Assembly (NCBI GenBank): GCA_016935985.1
Contig: JAFGPW010000006.1
Coordinates: forward strand, 25,047-89,046
Direction: 5' to 3'
DNA: 64,000 bases
From: Candidatus Woesearchaeota archaeon
GTDB lineage: Archaea > Nanobdellota > Nanobdellia > Woesearchaeales > JAFGPW01
In this document: positions 52,816 to 61,644 of the stretch, piece by piece
Layout of the letters: every line of letters begins with the position of its first letter
Position numbering within the stretch: the first letter of the stretch is position 1
The notes under the pieces: model-generated
The model's database searches: none
Seen by the model: only the letters and a program-made list of their open reading frames with translations
Told to the model about the DNA's origin: nothing
Translations under genes and position numbers: made by a program

Positions 52816-54402
52816 ATGCCCTCCGATACCCCTCTCTCCGACTTCTTCAGGAGGCTCGAGCGCCGCCGTTTCTGGAAGCAGGAGGACAAGATGGTCAAGA
52901 GGACCCTCAAACCATACCTCCGCGAGATGGACGAGGCTATGCATCCTGAGAAGTACAGCAGGCGCAGGTTCCTCCAAGCCCTCGGGTTGACCGCCGCGGC
53001 TGTCGGCGGCGGGATGACGATCATCGATAATTGGGAGGATATCATCGGCCTCGGCGAGGTCGCGCGCCGGCTCTACCGCACGCATGCGGTCTCCCAGGAA
53101 GGGCTCCTCGTCGCAGAAGCCATGTTCGGCAAGGCCGCGTATGGGATAGCCCGAGGGGAGCGCAAGGAGACGTTCTCAGGATATGACCTCACCGGCTTCA
53201 ACCGGACCGACGATGTGCCTCGCCTCGGGCCTAAGGGCATCAAGACGCTGAATGCCATCTACAGCATCAACAAGGACTTCTACAGCACCAGGATCGAGGT
53301 CCCGTTCTGGGGGGTGGTCGCGCTCTATGCGCTCGCTGAGAGCAGGGGGTTCGACGAGAAGGACCTGCTCTGGCTCGACCGCGACTATCCTGACGACCCG
53401 TCGCTCGGGTCGCTCGAGGACGTGCTTTCCGGGAAGACGAAGGAGAATGGCACATATAGCCACAACCCCCTGATCGCCATGCTCGAGGAGGGGGTCAGCA
53501 ATATCGACCATGCCATCGCAAGGCTCGTCACGCAAGCGCTGTCGGACAGCTCGCGCAGGCAGGTATGGGACGCGCTCTCGAAGGGGCGGGTGCCGCTCCA
53601 GGACGCCGATGCGATCCTGGGGTTCATCATCAGCAACAGGGCCCGGTTCCTTGAGGTCGACGACCGCATACGGGGATTCGCCCACCTGATGCAGCGCAGG
53701 AGCGAGTTCGAGATCGAGAGGAACATCAGGCTCGGCCTGCTCAACATGCGGCGCGCGGTCGACTATGGCGCAGGTTCGGCCGAACGGATGCTCGCCTACC
53801 ACCTCTATGGCATCGCCGGACTGAAGAAGCGGCGGAGCGAGCTTCAGGCCTGCGCAGGAGCGCTCATCGATGCTGCCAGGCGGCATGAGGAGACCTTCGA
53901 CGAGAGCAGGATGCGCAGGTTCCGTCTCACCCTCACCAACCCCATCCGTGGGGAGGGCCCTATCCCTGGGCTCACCGACAACGGCGACTATGATGACTAT
54001 CGTCCGAACAGGTACGGCCAGCATCTCGCGCTCGACATACAGGCGCCGATCGGCACCGCGGTCTACCCCGCAGCCGAAGGGATGGTCACGTTCGCCGGGA
54101 CGAACGGCGAGAGCGTCAGGGGCGAGAAGCTCGGTATTTTCATCTATGTATTGCACGATACGCGGCTCTTCTCGGTCTACGGTCATCTTCATCCGGGCAA
54201 GCTGACGATGGAGACGGTGCGGCGCCGGCAGCAGGAGGGCCCGTTCTACGTGAGCGAGCGCCGGCCGTTCGCCGAGGTCGGCGACACGGGAAATGCGCAA
54301 GGGAAAGAGCCGCACCTCCATTTCGCGCTCTTCAAGGAGCCGAAAGCCTACCTTAACCCCCAATCGTTCCTGCCGCCGATGACCAAGATATCCAGCGCCT
54401 GA
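52816..54402 (+). CDS. Tat-exported M23 (LytM-type) metalloendopeptidase (528 aa)
   Basis: At about residues 47-65, SRRRFLQALGLTAAAVGGG is a twin-arginine signal (S-R-R-x-F-L), preceded by an unusually long 46-residue charged N-region. The final 130 residues hold the M23 core: YGQHLALDIQAPIGTAVYP (HxxxD zinc ligands), VYGHLHPG and EPHLHFALF (HxH). All ligands are present, so the domain should be active. M23 enzymes cut peptide cross-links of peptidoglycan or related peptides. A middle helical domain (about 80-390) is not recognised. Exported in a folded state. The next murein-hydrolase-like gene is 2 kb away. Confidence 0.82.
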   Translation: MPSDTPLSDFFRRLERRRFWKQEDKMVKRTLKPYLREMDEAMHPEKYSRRRFLQALGLTAAAVGGGMTIIDNWEDIIGLGEVARRLYRTHAVSQEGLLVAEAMFGKAAYGIARGERKETFSGYDLTGFNRTDDVPRLGPKGIKTLNAIYSINKDFYSTRIEVPFWGVVALYALAESRGFDEKDLLWLDRDYPDDPSLGSLEDVLSGKTKENGTYSHNPLIAMLEEGVSNIDHAIARLVTQALSDSSRRQVWDALSKGRVPLQDADAILGFIISNRARFLEVDDRIRGFAHLMQRRSEFEIERNIRLGLLNMRRAVDYGAGSAERMLAYHLYGIAGLKKRRSELQACAGALIDAARRHEETFDESRMRRFRLTLTNPIRGEGPIPGLTDNGDYDDYRPNRYGQHLALDIQAPIGTAVYPAAEGMVTFAGTNGESVRGEKLGIFIYVLHDTRLFSVYGHLHPGKLTMETVRRRQQEGPFYVSERRPFAEVGDTGNAQGKEPHLHFALFKEPKAYLNPQSFLPPMTKISSA

Positions 54403-54460
54403 ACGAGGTTGTGGAAACACATAAATAGGTGTCCATCCTAGAGTGGTGCAGGTGGCATCC

Positions 54461-55474
54461 ATGAGACATCCCTTCCTCCTCACCGGAATCGCATTGCTCA
54501 TCCTGGTCGCCGTTGCCGGCTGCGGGAGAGAGGCGGCAGAGGTGCTGCCGCCCGAGACGTCTGAAACGCCTCCAGCTGGGCCGGTGGGGGAGATGCTGCC
54601 TGCGGACCTCGCTGATCCGGAGCCTGAGGAGGCCCTTGAGGACTGCCCGTTCGAATGCTGCAGCGCCGGGCACGGGTATGTCGAGAAGCCCTGCAGCAAG
54701 GGGCTCACCTGCTACGAGTTCGTCTGCCAGAAGCCCAAGTGCCCGTTCGAGTGCTGCACCGACCCGCAGTACCGGGCGAAGACCTGCGAGGATGACTATC
54801 TCTGCGTCGGCGGCGACTGCCTGCAGAAGGACACCGACAGCGACGGCATCGGCGACGTCGACGAGCGCAATCTCAAGACCAATCCCGAGGAGCGCGACAC
54901 CGACGGCGACGGGCTGAACGACTACCTGGAAGCCATGCTCCTCGAGTCCGACCCGACCGAGGTGAACACCGACGGCGACCGGTACGACGACGGCGAGGAC
55001 CCTGACCCGACGCGGGTGAACGAAGCCGACATTGTGGTAAAGACCGCGAACCTGCAGTACAGCGTCTTCTCCGAGAACCTCGACGCCTTCGCTGAGGCGG
55101 TCCTCGCGGTATGCACGCTCCCGCCATGCGACAAGGACGCGATCCGCGAGCGCATCGACGAGGACGAGAAGCTCTATGCCATGTCGTTCGACGCGCTCAT
55201 CGCGAACCAGGGAGATGACTACAGCTCGTTCGTCGACTTCGCGCCGGTCATCATGGTCATGCAGGGGAAGGAGAAGGACATCATCTGGACCGGGAATACT
55301 GAGGAGTTCGGCAGGCTCGACATCTATGGGTCGGTCCAGAAGAGCTATTCGCAGACACTGACGGTCGGCGATTTCCTCAGGCTTGACGACCCTTTCCTTC
55401 TCAAGCTCGCCCACGAGAAGCGTATCATCCTCCTCGAGGATGTAAGGAACATCGAGTACGAGGAGTTCCCCTGA
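54461..55474 (+). CDS. Secreted lipoprotein with thrombospondin type 3 repeats (337 aa)
   Basis: The ATG at 54461 replaces the GTG at 54443 and yields MRHPFLLTGIALLILVAVAGCG, a signal peptide ending in a lipobox (VAGC). Two Cys-rich modules follow (CPFECCSAGHGYVEKPC and CPFECCTDPQYRAKTC), about 30 residues apart. Next come TSP3-type calcium loops (DTDSDGIGDVDERNLKTNP, DTDGDGLNDYLE, NTDGDRYDDGEDPDPT). The C-terminal 150 residues are a helical/beta domain without recognised family. It is anchored on the outer face and the repeats probably bind Ca2+. It lies just downstream of the M23 peptidase gene, 58 bp away. Confidence 0.75.
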   Translation: MRHPFLLTGIALLILVAVAGCGREAAEVLPPETSETPPAGPVGEMLPADLADPEPEEALEDCPFECCSAGHGYVEKPCSKGLTCYEFVCQKPKCPFECCTDPQYRAKTCEDDYLCVGGDCLQKDTDSDGIGDVDERNLKTNPEERDTDGDGLNDYLEAMLLESDPTEVNTDGDRYDDGEDPDPTRVNEADIVVKTANLQYSVFSENLDAFAEAVLAVCTLPPCDKDAIRERIDEDEKLYAMSFDALIANQGDDYSSFVDFAPVIMVMQGKEKDIIWTGNTEEFGRLDIYGSVQKSYSQTLTVGDFLRLDDPFLLKLAHEKRIILLEDVRNIEYEEFP

Positions 55475-55486
55475 GGAAAAATATTT

Positions 55487-55497
55487 AAAGGCACGAC
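55487..55497 (+). promoter_or_regulatory. TATA box of tRNA-Val
   Basis: AAATATTTAAAGG lies about 30 bp upstream of the mature 5' end of the tRNA. Confidence 0.45.
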
Positions 55498-55523
55498 GAT
55501 TTGTCGGGATTAGGTATGGCCAG

Positions 55524-55633
55524 GGGCCTGTAGTCTAGTGGCTATGACGTCGCCTCGACATGCACCGAAGTGCGACCAGCACCGCAGGTGCTCGGTACGG
55601 CGGAGGTCCCCGGTTCGAATCCGGGCAGGCCCA
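55524..55633 (+). tRNA. tRNA-Val(GAC) with 37-nt intron; C33
   Basis: The acceptor GGGCCTG pairs with CAGGCCC; the discriminator is A. The T-arm is CCCGG-TTCGAAT-CCGGG. The D-arm is GTC-TAGTGGCTAT-GAC. The anticodon stem TCGCC/GGCGG (one T-G pair) encloses T-C-GAC-A plus C, giving anticodon GAC and an unusual C at position 33 instead of T. The intron (55561-55597) sits after position 37 and pairs ACCGA with TCGGT. Valine fits the general sequence of archaeal tRNA-Val. The identity rests on the canonical intron position. Confidence 0.75.
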
Positions 55634-55821
55634 GTATCCTTTTCGAAAGTATAGAACCCAAAGGAAATCGGCGGGGCAGGGATGGTCTCTGGTCCCGCGG
55701 TCTGCGGCGGCTTCGGTCAAGGCGAATGCCCGCCCGCAGTGTCGATGGAGGGAACCGTCGTTCGGATCAGGGAAGGTCCGGCGGTATTATTTTAAAAAAA
55801 AGAGGTCGAGAGGTCCCAGGC

Positions 55822-56388
55822 ATGAATCCCCCGCAGTACGAGGTCAGGCAGTCGCTCGGGCGGATCATCATCCCCTCCTTCTTCCATCTCGTCATCCTCT
55901 GCATGGTTCTCTATCTCGGTATCTGGATCAACCTTTATCTCCTGAAGATCAAGGTCGGGACCGATGTCCATATCATGATCATCCTGGCTATCGACGCGCT
56001 GATGATCGTCCAGCTCCTGATCGTCTGGTTCAGGCACAAGGGCGTGCGCTATGACTTCTTCCTCAACCGTATCGACATCATGGGCGAGGATCCGAAGGAG
56101 ATCTACTACGCGCAGGTCCAGTATGTGAACATGAAGCGCGACCTTTGGGACAAGGCCTTCGGGACCGCGACGCTCGAGCTCTCCCCGAGCTTCGCCATGC
56201 CCTATGTCCGGAACTACCCTGGCGTCTACACCTACCTGACCAAGCTCATCGCGTATGCCCGATCGATGGGTTTCGCGCCGCAGGCGCAGGCCTACCGCCA
56301 GGGCACGATCCTGGCGCAGCCCGTCCACCAGGTCCCGGACGGCAGGGGGTATGCCGTATCCTACAACCACCAATTCTATCACCACTAA
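55822..56388 (+). CDS. PH-domain (bPH2-like) membrane protein (188 aa)
   Basis: The ATG at 55822 is chosen; the ORF-track start at 55570 runs through the tRNA. Two membrane helices (IIIPSFFHLVILCMVLYLGIWINLYLL and IIILAIDALMIVQLLIVWF-like) are followed by a domain RYDFFLNRIDIMGEDPKEIYYAQVQYVNMKRDLWDKAFGTATLELSPS. That is the strand pattern of bacterial/archaeal PH-like (bPH2, DUF304) proteins. It is probably cytoplasmic-side membrane-associated. A TATA-like run (TTATTTTAAAAAAAAG, about 55787) lies upstream. Confidence 0.72.
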   Translation: MNPPQYEVRQSLGRIIIPSFFHLVILCMVLYLGIWINLYLLKIKVGTDVHIMIILAIDALMIVQLLIVWFRHKGVRYDFFLNRIDIMGEDPKEIYYAQVQYVNMKRDLWDKAFGTATLELSPSFAMPYVRNYPGVYTYLTKLIAYARSMGFAPQAQAYRQGTILAQPVHQVPDGRGYAVSYNHQFYHH

Positions 56389-56442
56389 GAAGGAGTGAAA
56401 ATACGAAACATTTAATAAGGAGCGTTGACATCAGGAGAGCAG

Positions 56443-58536
56443 ATGGCAGCGCTCGAGGAGATTCTCAACGGACAGCAGGAAGGCTCCTGGCTCCTGAAGG
56501 ACCGCTATGAGTCACTCCTTTCCCATATCAGGAAGAACCGGCTCGACCGGTGGGAGTATCGGCTCCTGAAGGCATTCCTCGATGCCAGGAATGACGAGCC
56601 GGTCGGAAGCTCAGGGTATGCCAGGAAGAGGGATGAGGCCTACCGGCGGCTCGGGAAACGGCTCCTGACACAGGCGAAGCGATGGGGATACTCTCCCCTC
56701 CCCGATACGCACCTATCGAAGGAACTGGGTGATATCATGGACGGCACCGGCGGACGCGAAGGGAACTGGCTTCTCGAGAACAGATTCACAAACCTGAATA
56801 ACTATGTGACAAGCCAGCAGAGATCAAAGGAGGAGCTCGAACAGGTGATAGGCTATATCGAGCGGTATCTCAAGAGGTATGAGCCGATACTCCAGAACGC
56901 CGCCCCCGGCTCTCAGGACCGTATCGCGAGGAAGGTACACACCATGTGGAAAGTCTATGCTGAGACGAACGAACGCCTCAATGCCATCTATCGCCAGGAA
57001 GAGGCCGAGCAGGAGGCCACGGCAGCGAGAAGCCTCACTGGCAGGATCAAGGACAGCTATTCCCGCGTCAGGCGATTCCTGGACGAGAAGAACCCGATCC
57101 CCTTACCTTACCGCCCGGTATTCAACCTTGCGGCCTTGAGCGCGCTCATCCTCGGCGCGTCAGCAGCGAACGGCGGGAAGGATGCGCCAACCGACCCGGC
57201 GCTGTTCCTCGCACCGAGCTCGACCCATGTCGCCGCATCGGCAGCCCCCATGCCTGATCCGGCCTGGACCTTGCCGATCCCTGACACCGGCGTCGCCTAT
57301 GTCTATTTCAAGGATGACGGGAAGCTCGGCTTCAAGACCCATGAGCAGGCGTTCTGGGAGGACAACCGGTTCGCCAACCGGTACCGACACCGCGCCGAGC
57401 AGGTCGAGAAAATTGTCAGGGAAATCATCCCGCATTGGGTCGACATCTTCAGCAGGAAGAACCCCCGCGACCTCGCCGACACCAGGCGCTTCGTCGATCC
57501 TAAGAAGGCGAGACGCTACGTCACCGCGCTCTTCTGGGCAGAGAACTCGCTCCATCACTATGATGTCGACGAGAAGGGGAATGCGAAGGTGCCGATCGGC
57601 GTCGAGTATGTCGACGGCGAGAAGGTGAGCGTCGGCGCAGCCGGCCTCGCACAGATCAAGCGGTCTACTGTGGACCTCATCATGCAGATATTCGAGACCG
57701 ACTCCACAGATCACCTGAAGGTGATCAATCCCGACTCGGCGGTCTATGGGACTTCGGACCTCGCGATCAACGCGAACGCCGGCGCCGGCATCGCCTATTT
57801 CCTGCACAACGCGCGCCGGCTCGGCCTCGACAAGGCGATACCCGCCTATTATGGCGGCACGGGGGATGTCATCGACGCCCTCGACACGCTGGTCAAGAAC
57901 GGTGCCGATCCGCGCAGCGTCCCCGCCGACTCGCTCATCAAGCATGTGAACAGCCCCGAGCGCTCCGGAACCCATTATGGCAACACCATCGAACGGAAGC
58001 GGAGGCTCGAGAAGAAGGGCGAGGAGAAGGTCATCGGCGAGCTGAAGGCCCACTATGCGATCGACTCCATCATCAGGCCAGGGCTGAAGCACGCCCAGAG
58101 TCTCGCCAGCAGGCAGAAGATTTCCTACCTCTCCGACCTCGTCGCGTTCCAGGAACGCATCCTGCAGGACGAGACCGCAGGACCTGACTATGTATGGTCG
58201 GAGAAGAGGCTCCTCCTCCAGGGGTACCTCACCCTCGGCGACGCGCTCGAGTCCTCAGGCGCCTCGGGCGATCTCGTCCAGGCGAAGGCGGTCTACGAGA
58301 AGGCGTATGGGCTCGCTTCCGGCGACCCGGCGGTGCAGCAGGCACTCACCCGCACCAAAAAGACGCTCGAGGAGGATGAGGTCAGTCCGAAGATAGGAAA
58401 GGATCTCGCGATCGGGCCGCTCTCTTCGCTGCAGGAGCCGGCGTACACCAGGCCGCCGAAGGAGCTGGATGGAGTGAAGCAGCGCTATCAGGCGCGCGCC
58501 CCTACGAAACGGCATTATCGCCGGCAGAAGGCCTGA
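56443..58536 (+). CDS. Membrane-anchored lytic transglycosylase-like (SLT) protein (697 aa)
   Basis: The ATG at 56443 is chosen because GGAGAG lies 5 bases upstream. About 225 residues of helical N-terminal region precede a hydrophobic segment (FNLAALSALILGASAANGG, about 230-250). The C-terminal part holds an SLT/lysozyme-like fold: ALFWAENSLHHYDV (candidate catalytic Glu in AENS), VSVGAAGLAQIKRSTVD (the family's GLMQI-type motif) and NANAGAGIAYFLHNARR...AIPAYYGGTGDVIDAL (the N-A-Y-N-G-G-type motif). A tetratricopeptide-like tail follows. Such enzymes cleave the glycan of peptidoglycan; an archaeal substrate is unclear. It is near the M23 peptidase gene. Confidence 0.75.
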   Translation: MAALEEILNGQQEGSWLLKDRYESLLSHIRKNRLDRWEYRLLKAFLDARNDEPVGSSGYARKRDEAYRRLGKRLLTQAKRWGYSPLPDTHLSKELGDIMDGTGGREGNWLLENRFTNLNNYVTSQQRSKEELEQVIGYIERYLKRYEPILQNAAPGSQDRIARKVHTMWKVYAETNERLNAIYRQEEAEQEATAARSLTGRIKDSYSRVRRFLDEKNPIPLPYRPVFNLAALSALILGASAANGGKDAPTDPALFLAPSSTHVAASAAPMPDPAWTLPIPDTGVAYVYFKDDGKLGFKTHEQAFWEDNRFANRYRHRAEQVEKIVREIIPHWVDIFSRKNPRDLADTRRFVDPKKARRYVTALFWAENSLHHYDVDEKGNAKVPIGVEYVDGEKVSVGAAGLAQIKRSTVDLIMQIFETDSTDHLKVINPDSAVYGTSDLAINANAGAGIAYFLHNARRLGLDKAIPAYYGGTGDVIDALDTLVKNGADPRSVPADSLIKHVNSPERSGTHYGNTIERKRRLEKKGEEKVIGELKAHYAIDSIIRPGLKHAQSLASRQKISYLSDLVAFQERILQDETAGPDYVWSEKRLLLQGYLTLGDALESSGASGDLVQAKAVYEKAYGLASGDPAVQQALTRTKKTLEEDEVSPKIGKDLAIGPLSSLQEPAYTRPPKELDGVKQRYQARAPTKRHYRRQKA

Positions 58537-58551
58537 GCGGTTTCAACAAAG

Positions 58552-58563
58552 CTTATATATGCG
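58552..58563 (+). promoter_or_regulatory. TATA box of the permease gene
   Basis: GCTTATATATGC is centred about 30 bp before the GTG at 58588 and drives the permease-AMP phosphorylase operon. Confidence 0.45.
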
Positions 58564-58587
58564 ACGCGTCTTGGGAACACCAAAGAG

Positions 58588-59670
58588 GTGGCATTCCCCG
58601 TGAAGGCGGCGCATCGCACCAGGCTCTTCCTGATATTCTTCATCGTCATAGCGGCGCTCGCCTTCCTCATCGTCCGGCCCTTCATCGTCGCCATCATCCT
58701 CGGCCTCATCCTCGCCTACCTCCTGATTCCGGCCTATGACCGCCTCGACGGAATCGTCAGGCAGAAGACAGTCTCGGCGATCCTGCTCTCGCTTGCGGTC
58801 GTGCTGGTGGTGGTGGTCCCGCTCTCGCTCTTCTCGAACGCGCTCATCAGGGAGTCCTACCTCTCCTACATCCACATCAAGCAGCAGATCTACAGCGACA
58901 ACGTCCTCGGCATCGACTGCACCAACCAGACCGGTCTCGTCTGCGGGGTGAACAGCCTCATCGTCGATCTCACCGGGCAGCCGCAGGTCAAGGCGTCGAT
59001 CGACAGCCTGCTGGAGCGCGGGACCGAGTATGTCATCGGGAAGGCGACGGACGCGATCGTCCAGGCGCCGCTCTTCTTCCTCAACATCTTCATCATGTTC
59101 TTCGTCATGTTCTTCACCTTCATCGATGGCAGGGCCTTCTACCGGAAGACGGTCAGCCTGCTGCCCCTGTCGCGGAAGCACAGCGAGCAGCTCACCCAGC
59201 GCGTCTCGTCGGTCATCTACGCGGTGATCGTCGGGCAGCTCGTCACCGCGATGGCGCAGGGCTTCATCGCCGGGATCGGCTATTACCTCTTCGGCCTCTC
59301 TTCAGTCATCCTGCTGACGGTGCTCACCGCCTTCTTCGCGCTCATCCCGGTCCTCGGGACAGCGGTCGTGTGGGCGCCGGCGGCCGTCTTCCTGGCGCTC
59401 CAGGGGCTCCAGACCGGCGACCTGAGCATGATGGCCAAGGGCGCAGGCCTCCTCCTCTACGGCATCTTGATCATCGCGACGATAGACAACATCATCAAGC
59501 CGAAGATCATCGGCGACCGGTCGGGGATCCATCCGGTCCTCGCCATGATCGGCGTTCTCGGCGGCATCCATCTCCTCGGTATCGCAGGCGTGATCATCGG
59601 CCCGCTCATCATGGCGCTCCTGGTGTCTACGCTCGAGATCTATGAGGAGCTGAACGGGGTGGCGCAATGA
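58588..59670 (+). CDS. AI-2E family (TqsA/PerM-like) permease (360 aa)
   Basis: The start is GTG with AAGAGG directly upstream. Eight predicted helices are arranged as in the AI-2E transporter superfamily: three N-terminal (FLIFFIVIAALAFLIVRPF, VAIILGLILAYLLIPAYDRLD, ILLSLAVVLVVVVPLSLFS), an extracytoplasmic stretch of about 90 residues, then five more with GYYLFGLSSVILLTVLTAFFALIPVLGTAVVWAPAA, the family signature. Substrates differ between members (autoinducer, Na+/H+ and others) and cannot be read here. Overlaps the AMP phosphorylase ATG by ATGA. Confidence 0.85.
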   Translation: MAFPVKAAHRTRLFLIFFIVIAALAFLIVRPFIVAIILGLILAYLLIPAYDRLDGIVRQKTVSAILLSLAVVLVVVVPLSLFSNALIRESYLSYIHIKQQIYSDNVLGIDCTNQTGLVCGVNSLIVDLTGQPQVKASIDSLLERGTEYVIGKATDAIVQAPLFFLNIFIMFFVMFFTFIDGRAFYRKTVSLLPLSRKHSEQLTQRVSSVIYAVIVGQLVTAMAQGFIAGIGYYLFGLSSVILLTVLTAFFALIPVLGTAVVWAPAAVFLALQGLQTGDLSMMAKGAGLLLYGILIIATIDNIIKPKIIGDRSGIHPVLAMIGVLGGIHLLGIAGVIIGPLIMALLVSTLEIYEELNGVAQ

Positions 59671-61169
59671 AGCTCAAGGCGCAGGTGAAGCGATATGAGA
59701 CCGGCGGTCCGCTCGTCTCGGTCCTCTCGGCAAGCGATGCGCAGCTCCTCGACCTCCATGTCGGCGACCGCATCCGGCTCACCAAAGGCAGGAACGAGGC
59801 GACGGCCATCGTCGACATCGCGCGCAGCGCAGGGGTGAGGACGGGGACGGTCATCGTCTTCGATGAGACCGCTAAAAAGCTCGGATGCGCGAGCGGCGAT
59901 GCGCTCACCATCACTCTCCAGAACAAGCCGGCGTCGGTCGGCTATATCAGGAAGAAGCTGGCGGGAAAGACGCTTTCGAACCAGCAGATCGGCGAGATCG
60001 TCCAGGACATCGTCAGGAACCGGCTCGACTCGGTCGAGGCGACATACTTCGTCGCCGGCTGCTTCACGCGCGGGATGAGCATGCGTGAGACGATCGCGCT
60101 CACCAACTCGATGGTGCGCTACGGCGAGATCCTCAGGCTCGACGAGCGCCCGGTCATCGACAAGCACTGCATCGGCGGTGTCCCAGGGAACCGGACGACC
60201 ATGGTCATGGTGCCGATCATCGCGGCCGCCGGCCTCACCATCCCCAAGACCTCCTCGCGGAGCATCACGAGCCCGGCAGGGACCGCAGACACGATGGAGG
60301 TTCTCGCGCCGGTCGCGTTCCCGGTCGATCAGCTCAAGCGGATCGTCGGCAAGCACAAGGGGTGCATCGTCTGGGGCGGCGCGATGAACCTCGCGGGCGC
60401 CGACGACATCCTGATCCACCTTCGCCATCCCCTCTCCCTCGACCCGCAGGGCATGCTCCTCGCCTCCATCATGGCGAAGAAGAAATCCGTGTCGGCGACG
60501 CATATCCTGATCGACATCCCGGTCGGCCACGGCGCGAAGATCGAGCGCAAGCGGGAGGCGCTCGCGCTCAAGAAGCAGTTCCTGACGCTCGCGAAAGAGC
60601 TCCGCATGAAGGCGAAGGTCATCCTCACCGACGGAAGCCAGCCGATCGGGAACGGCCTCGGCCCGGCGCTCGAGGCCCGCGACGTCCTCTATGTCCTGCA
60701 GAACCATCCCGCCGCCCCGCGCGACCTGCGGGAGAAGTCCCTCCTGATGGCAGGGCTCGTCTTCGAGATGGCGAAAGCGGTGAAGAGGGGCATGGGCTAC
60801 GACCTCGCGCTCGGCATCCTCGATAACGGCGAGGCGTGGCTGAAGATGAAGGCGATCATCGAGGCGCAGGGAGGAACGGTAACCGACCCACGGCAGATAC
60901 GGCTCGGCAGGTATTCGAAGGACGTGTGCGCGACCAGGCCAGGGACGGTCAGGTCCTTCGAGAACCGGATCATCGCGAAGACCGCGAGGATCGCCGGAGC
61001 GCCTGAGGACAAGGAAGCGGGGATCTACCTCCGCAAGAGGGTAGGGGACCAGGTCCGGAAAGGCGAGCCGCTCTTCACAATCTATTCAGATTCGAAGGAG
61101 AAGATACGCTTCGCGATGGAGTATTACCAGCAGAACCAGGGCATCATCCTGCGGAACCGGTCTCATTGA
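59667..61169 (+). CDS. deoA: AMP phosphorylase (archaeal thymidine-phosphorylase-like)
   Basis: The length (500 aa) and the extra N-terminal domain of about 80 residues before the phosphorylase core are typical of archaeal AMP phosphorylase, not of bacterial thymidine phosphorylase. The core has GMSMRETIALTNSMVRYG and then DKHCIGGVPGNR (family usually DKHSIGG) at the phosphate-binding loop. TSSRSITSPAGTADTMEVLAPV follows, the archaeal-specific signature. The reaction is AMP + Pi to adenine + ribose 1,5-bisphosphate, feeding RuBP formation and type III RuBisCO in archaea that have them; neither enzyme is in this window. Translationally coupled to the permease gene. The C-terminus overlaps the convergent 150-aa gene. 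Confidence 0.92.
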   Translation: MKLKAQVKRYETGGPLVSVLSASDAQLLDLHVGDRIRLTKGRNEATAIVDIARSAGVRTGTVIVFDETAKKLGCASGDALTITLQNKPASVGYIRKKLAGKTLSNQQIGEIVQDIVRNRLDSVEATYFVAGCFTRGMSMRETIALTNSMVRYGEILRLDERPVIDKHCIGGVPGNRTTMVMVPIIAAAGLTIPKTSSRSITSPAGTADTMEVLAPVAFPVDQLKRIVGKHKGCIVWGGAMNLAGADDILIHLRHPLSLDPQGMLLASIMAKKKSVSATHILIDIPVGHGAKIERKREALALKKQFLTLAKELRMKAKVILTDGSQPIGNGLGPALEARDVLYVLQNHPAAPRDLREKSLLMAGLVFEMAKAVKRGMGYDLALGILDNGEAWLKMKAIIEAQGGTVTDPRQIRLGRYSKDVCATRPGTVRSFENRIIAKTARIAGAPEDKEAGIYLRKRVGDQVRKGEPLFTIYSDSKEKIRFAMEYYQQNQGIILRNRSH

Positions 61170-61596
61170 GGATATACCATTTCCTGACGCTGCCGCAGAC
61201 GTAGGTCGCGTTCAGGTACTTCTCGAGGGTGCCGAACTGCGCGTGATAGGCATAGCTCCTGTTCTCCGGATGCAGATGCCACTGCCTGATCGCGTCCGTG
61301 AGCGAGTCGCTGTAATAGTTCTCATACGCGTAGTCGACAATCACCTGGTTGTAGGAGCGGTAGGTCCCGCGTTCGGCGCACAGGCAGCCGATGACCTCGG
61401 CATGGGCATTCGACCGCGCGATCTCGATCTCGCCGAGGCGCAGGGAGAGAGGAGCTATATAATAATCCGTATAGCAGCTCCGGCAATCCTTCTCCTCGAA
61501 GCATTCGGGGTGCGGGATGCCGAAGAGCAGCAGGTATCCTGCAACGAGGAGGATGACGACAATCGCCGATGCCACGCCGATGATGCGCGCCTGCAT
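61144..61596 (-). CDS. Signal-anchored exported protein (150 aa)
   Basis: The N-terminal membrane helix IIGVASAIVVILLVAGYLLLFGI is followed by ECFEEKDCRSCYTDYYIAP, with several Cys and an aromatic-rich domain. Two further Cys pairs (IGCLCAERG, TYVCGSV) suggest disulphides in an extracytoplasmic fold. No family is recognised. It is convergent with the AMP phosphorylase gene, overlapping by 26 bp. Confidence 0.6.
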   Translation of the reverse strand: MQARIIGVASAIVVILLVAGYLLLFGIPHPECFEEKDCRSCYTDYYIAPLSLRLGEIEIARSNAHAEVIGCLCAERGTYRSYNQVIVDYAYENYYSDSLTDAIRQWHLHPENRSYAYHAQFGTLEKYLNATYVCGSVRKWYILNETGSAG

Positions 61597-61644
61597 ACTG
61601 CTGCTTGAGATGGATGAATATTAAAAGGTTTGGATGGGGAAAGG

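Noticed and set aside
55570-55821. N-terminal extension of the PH-domain ORF across tRNA-Val
   Set aside because: The extension reads through the tRNA and is Arg/Gly-rich; the ATG at 55822 gives a normal membrane protein.
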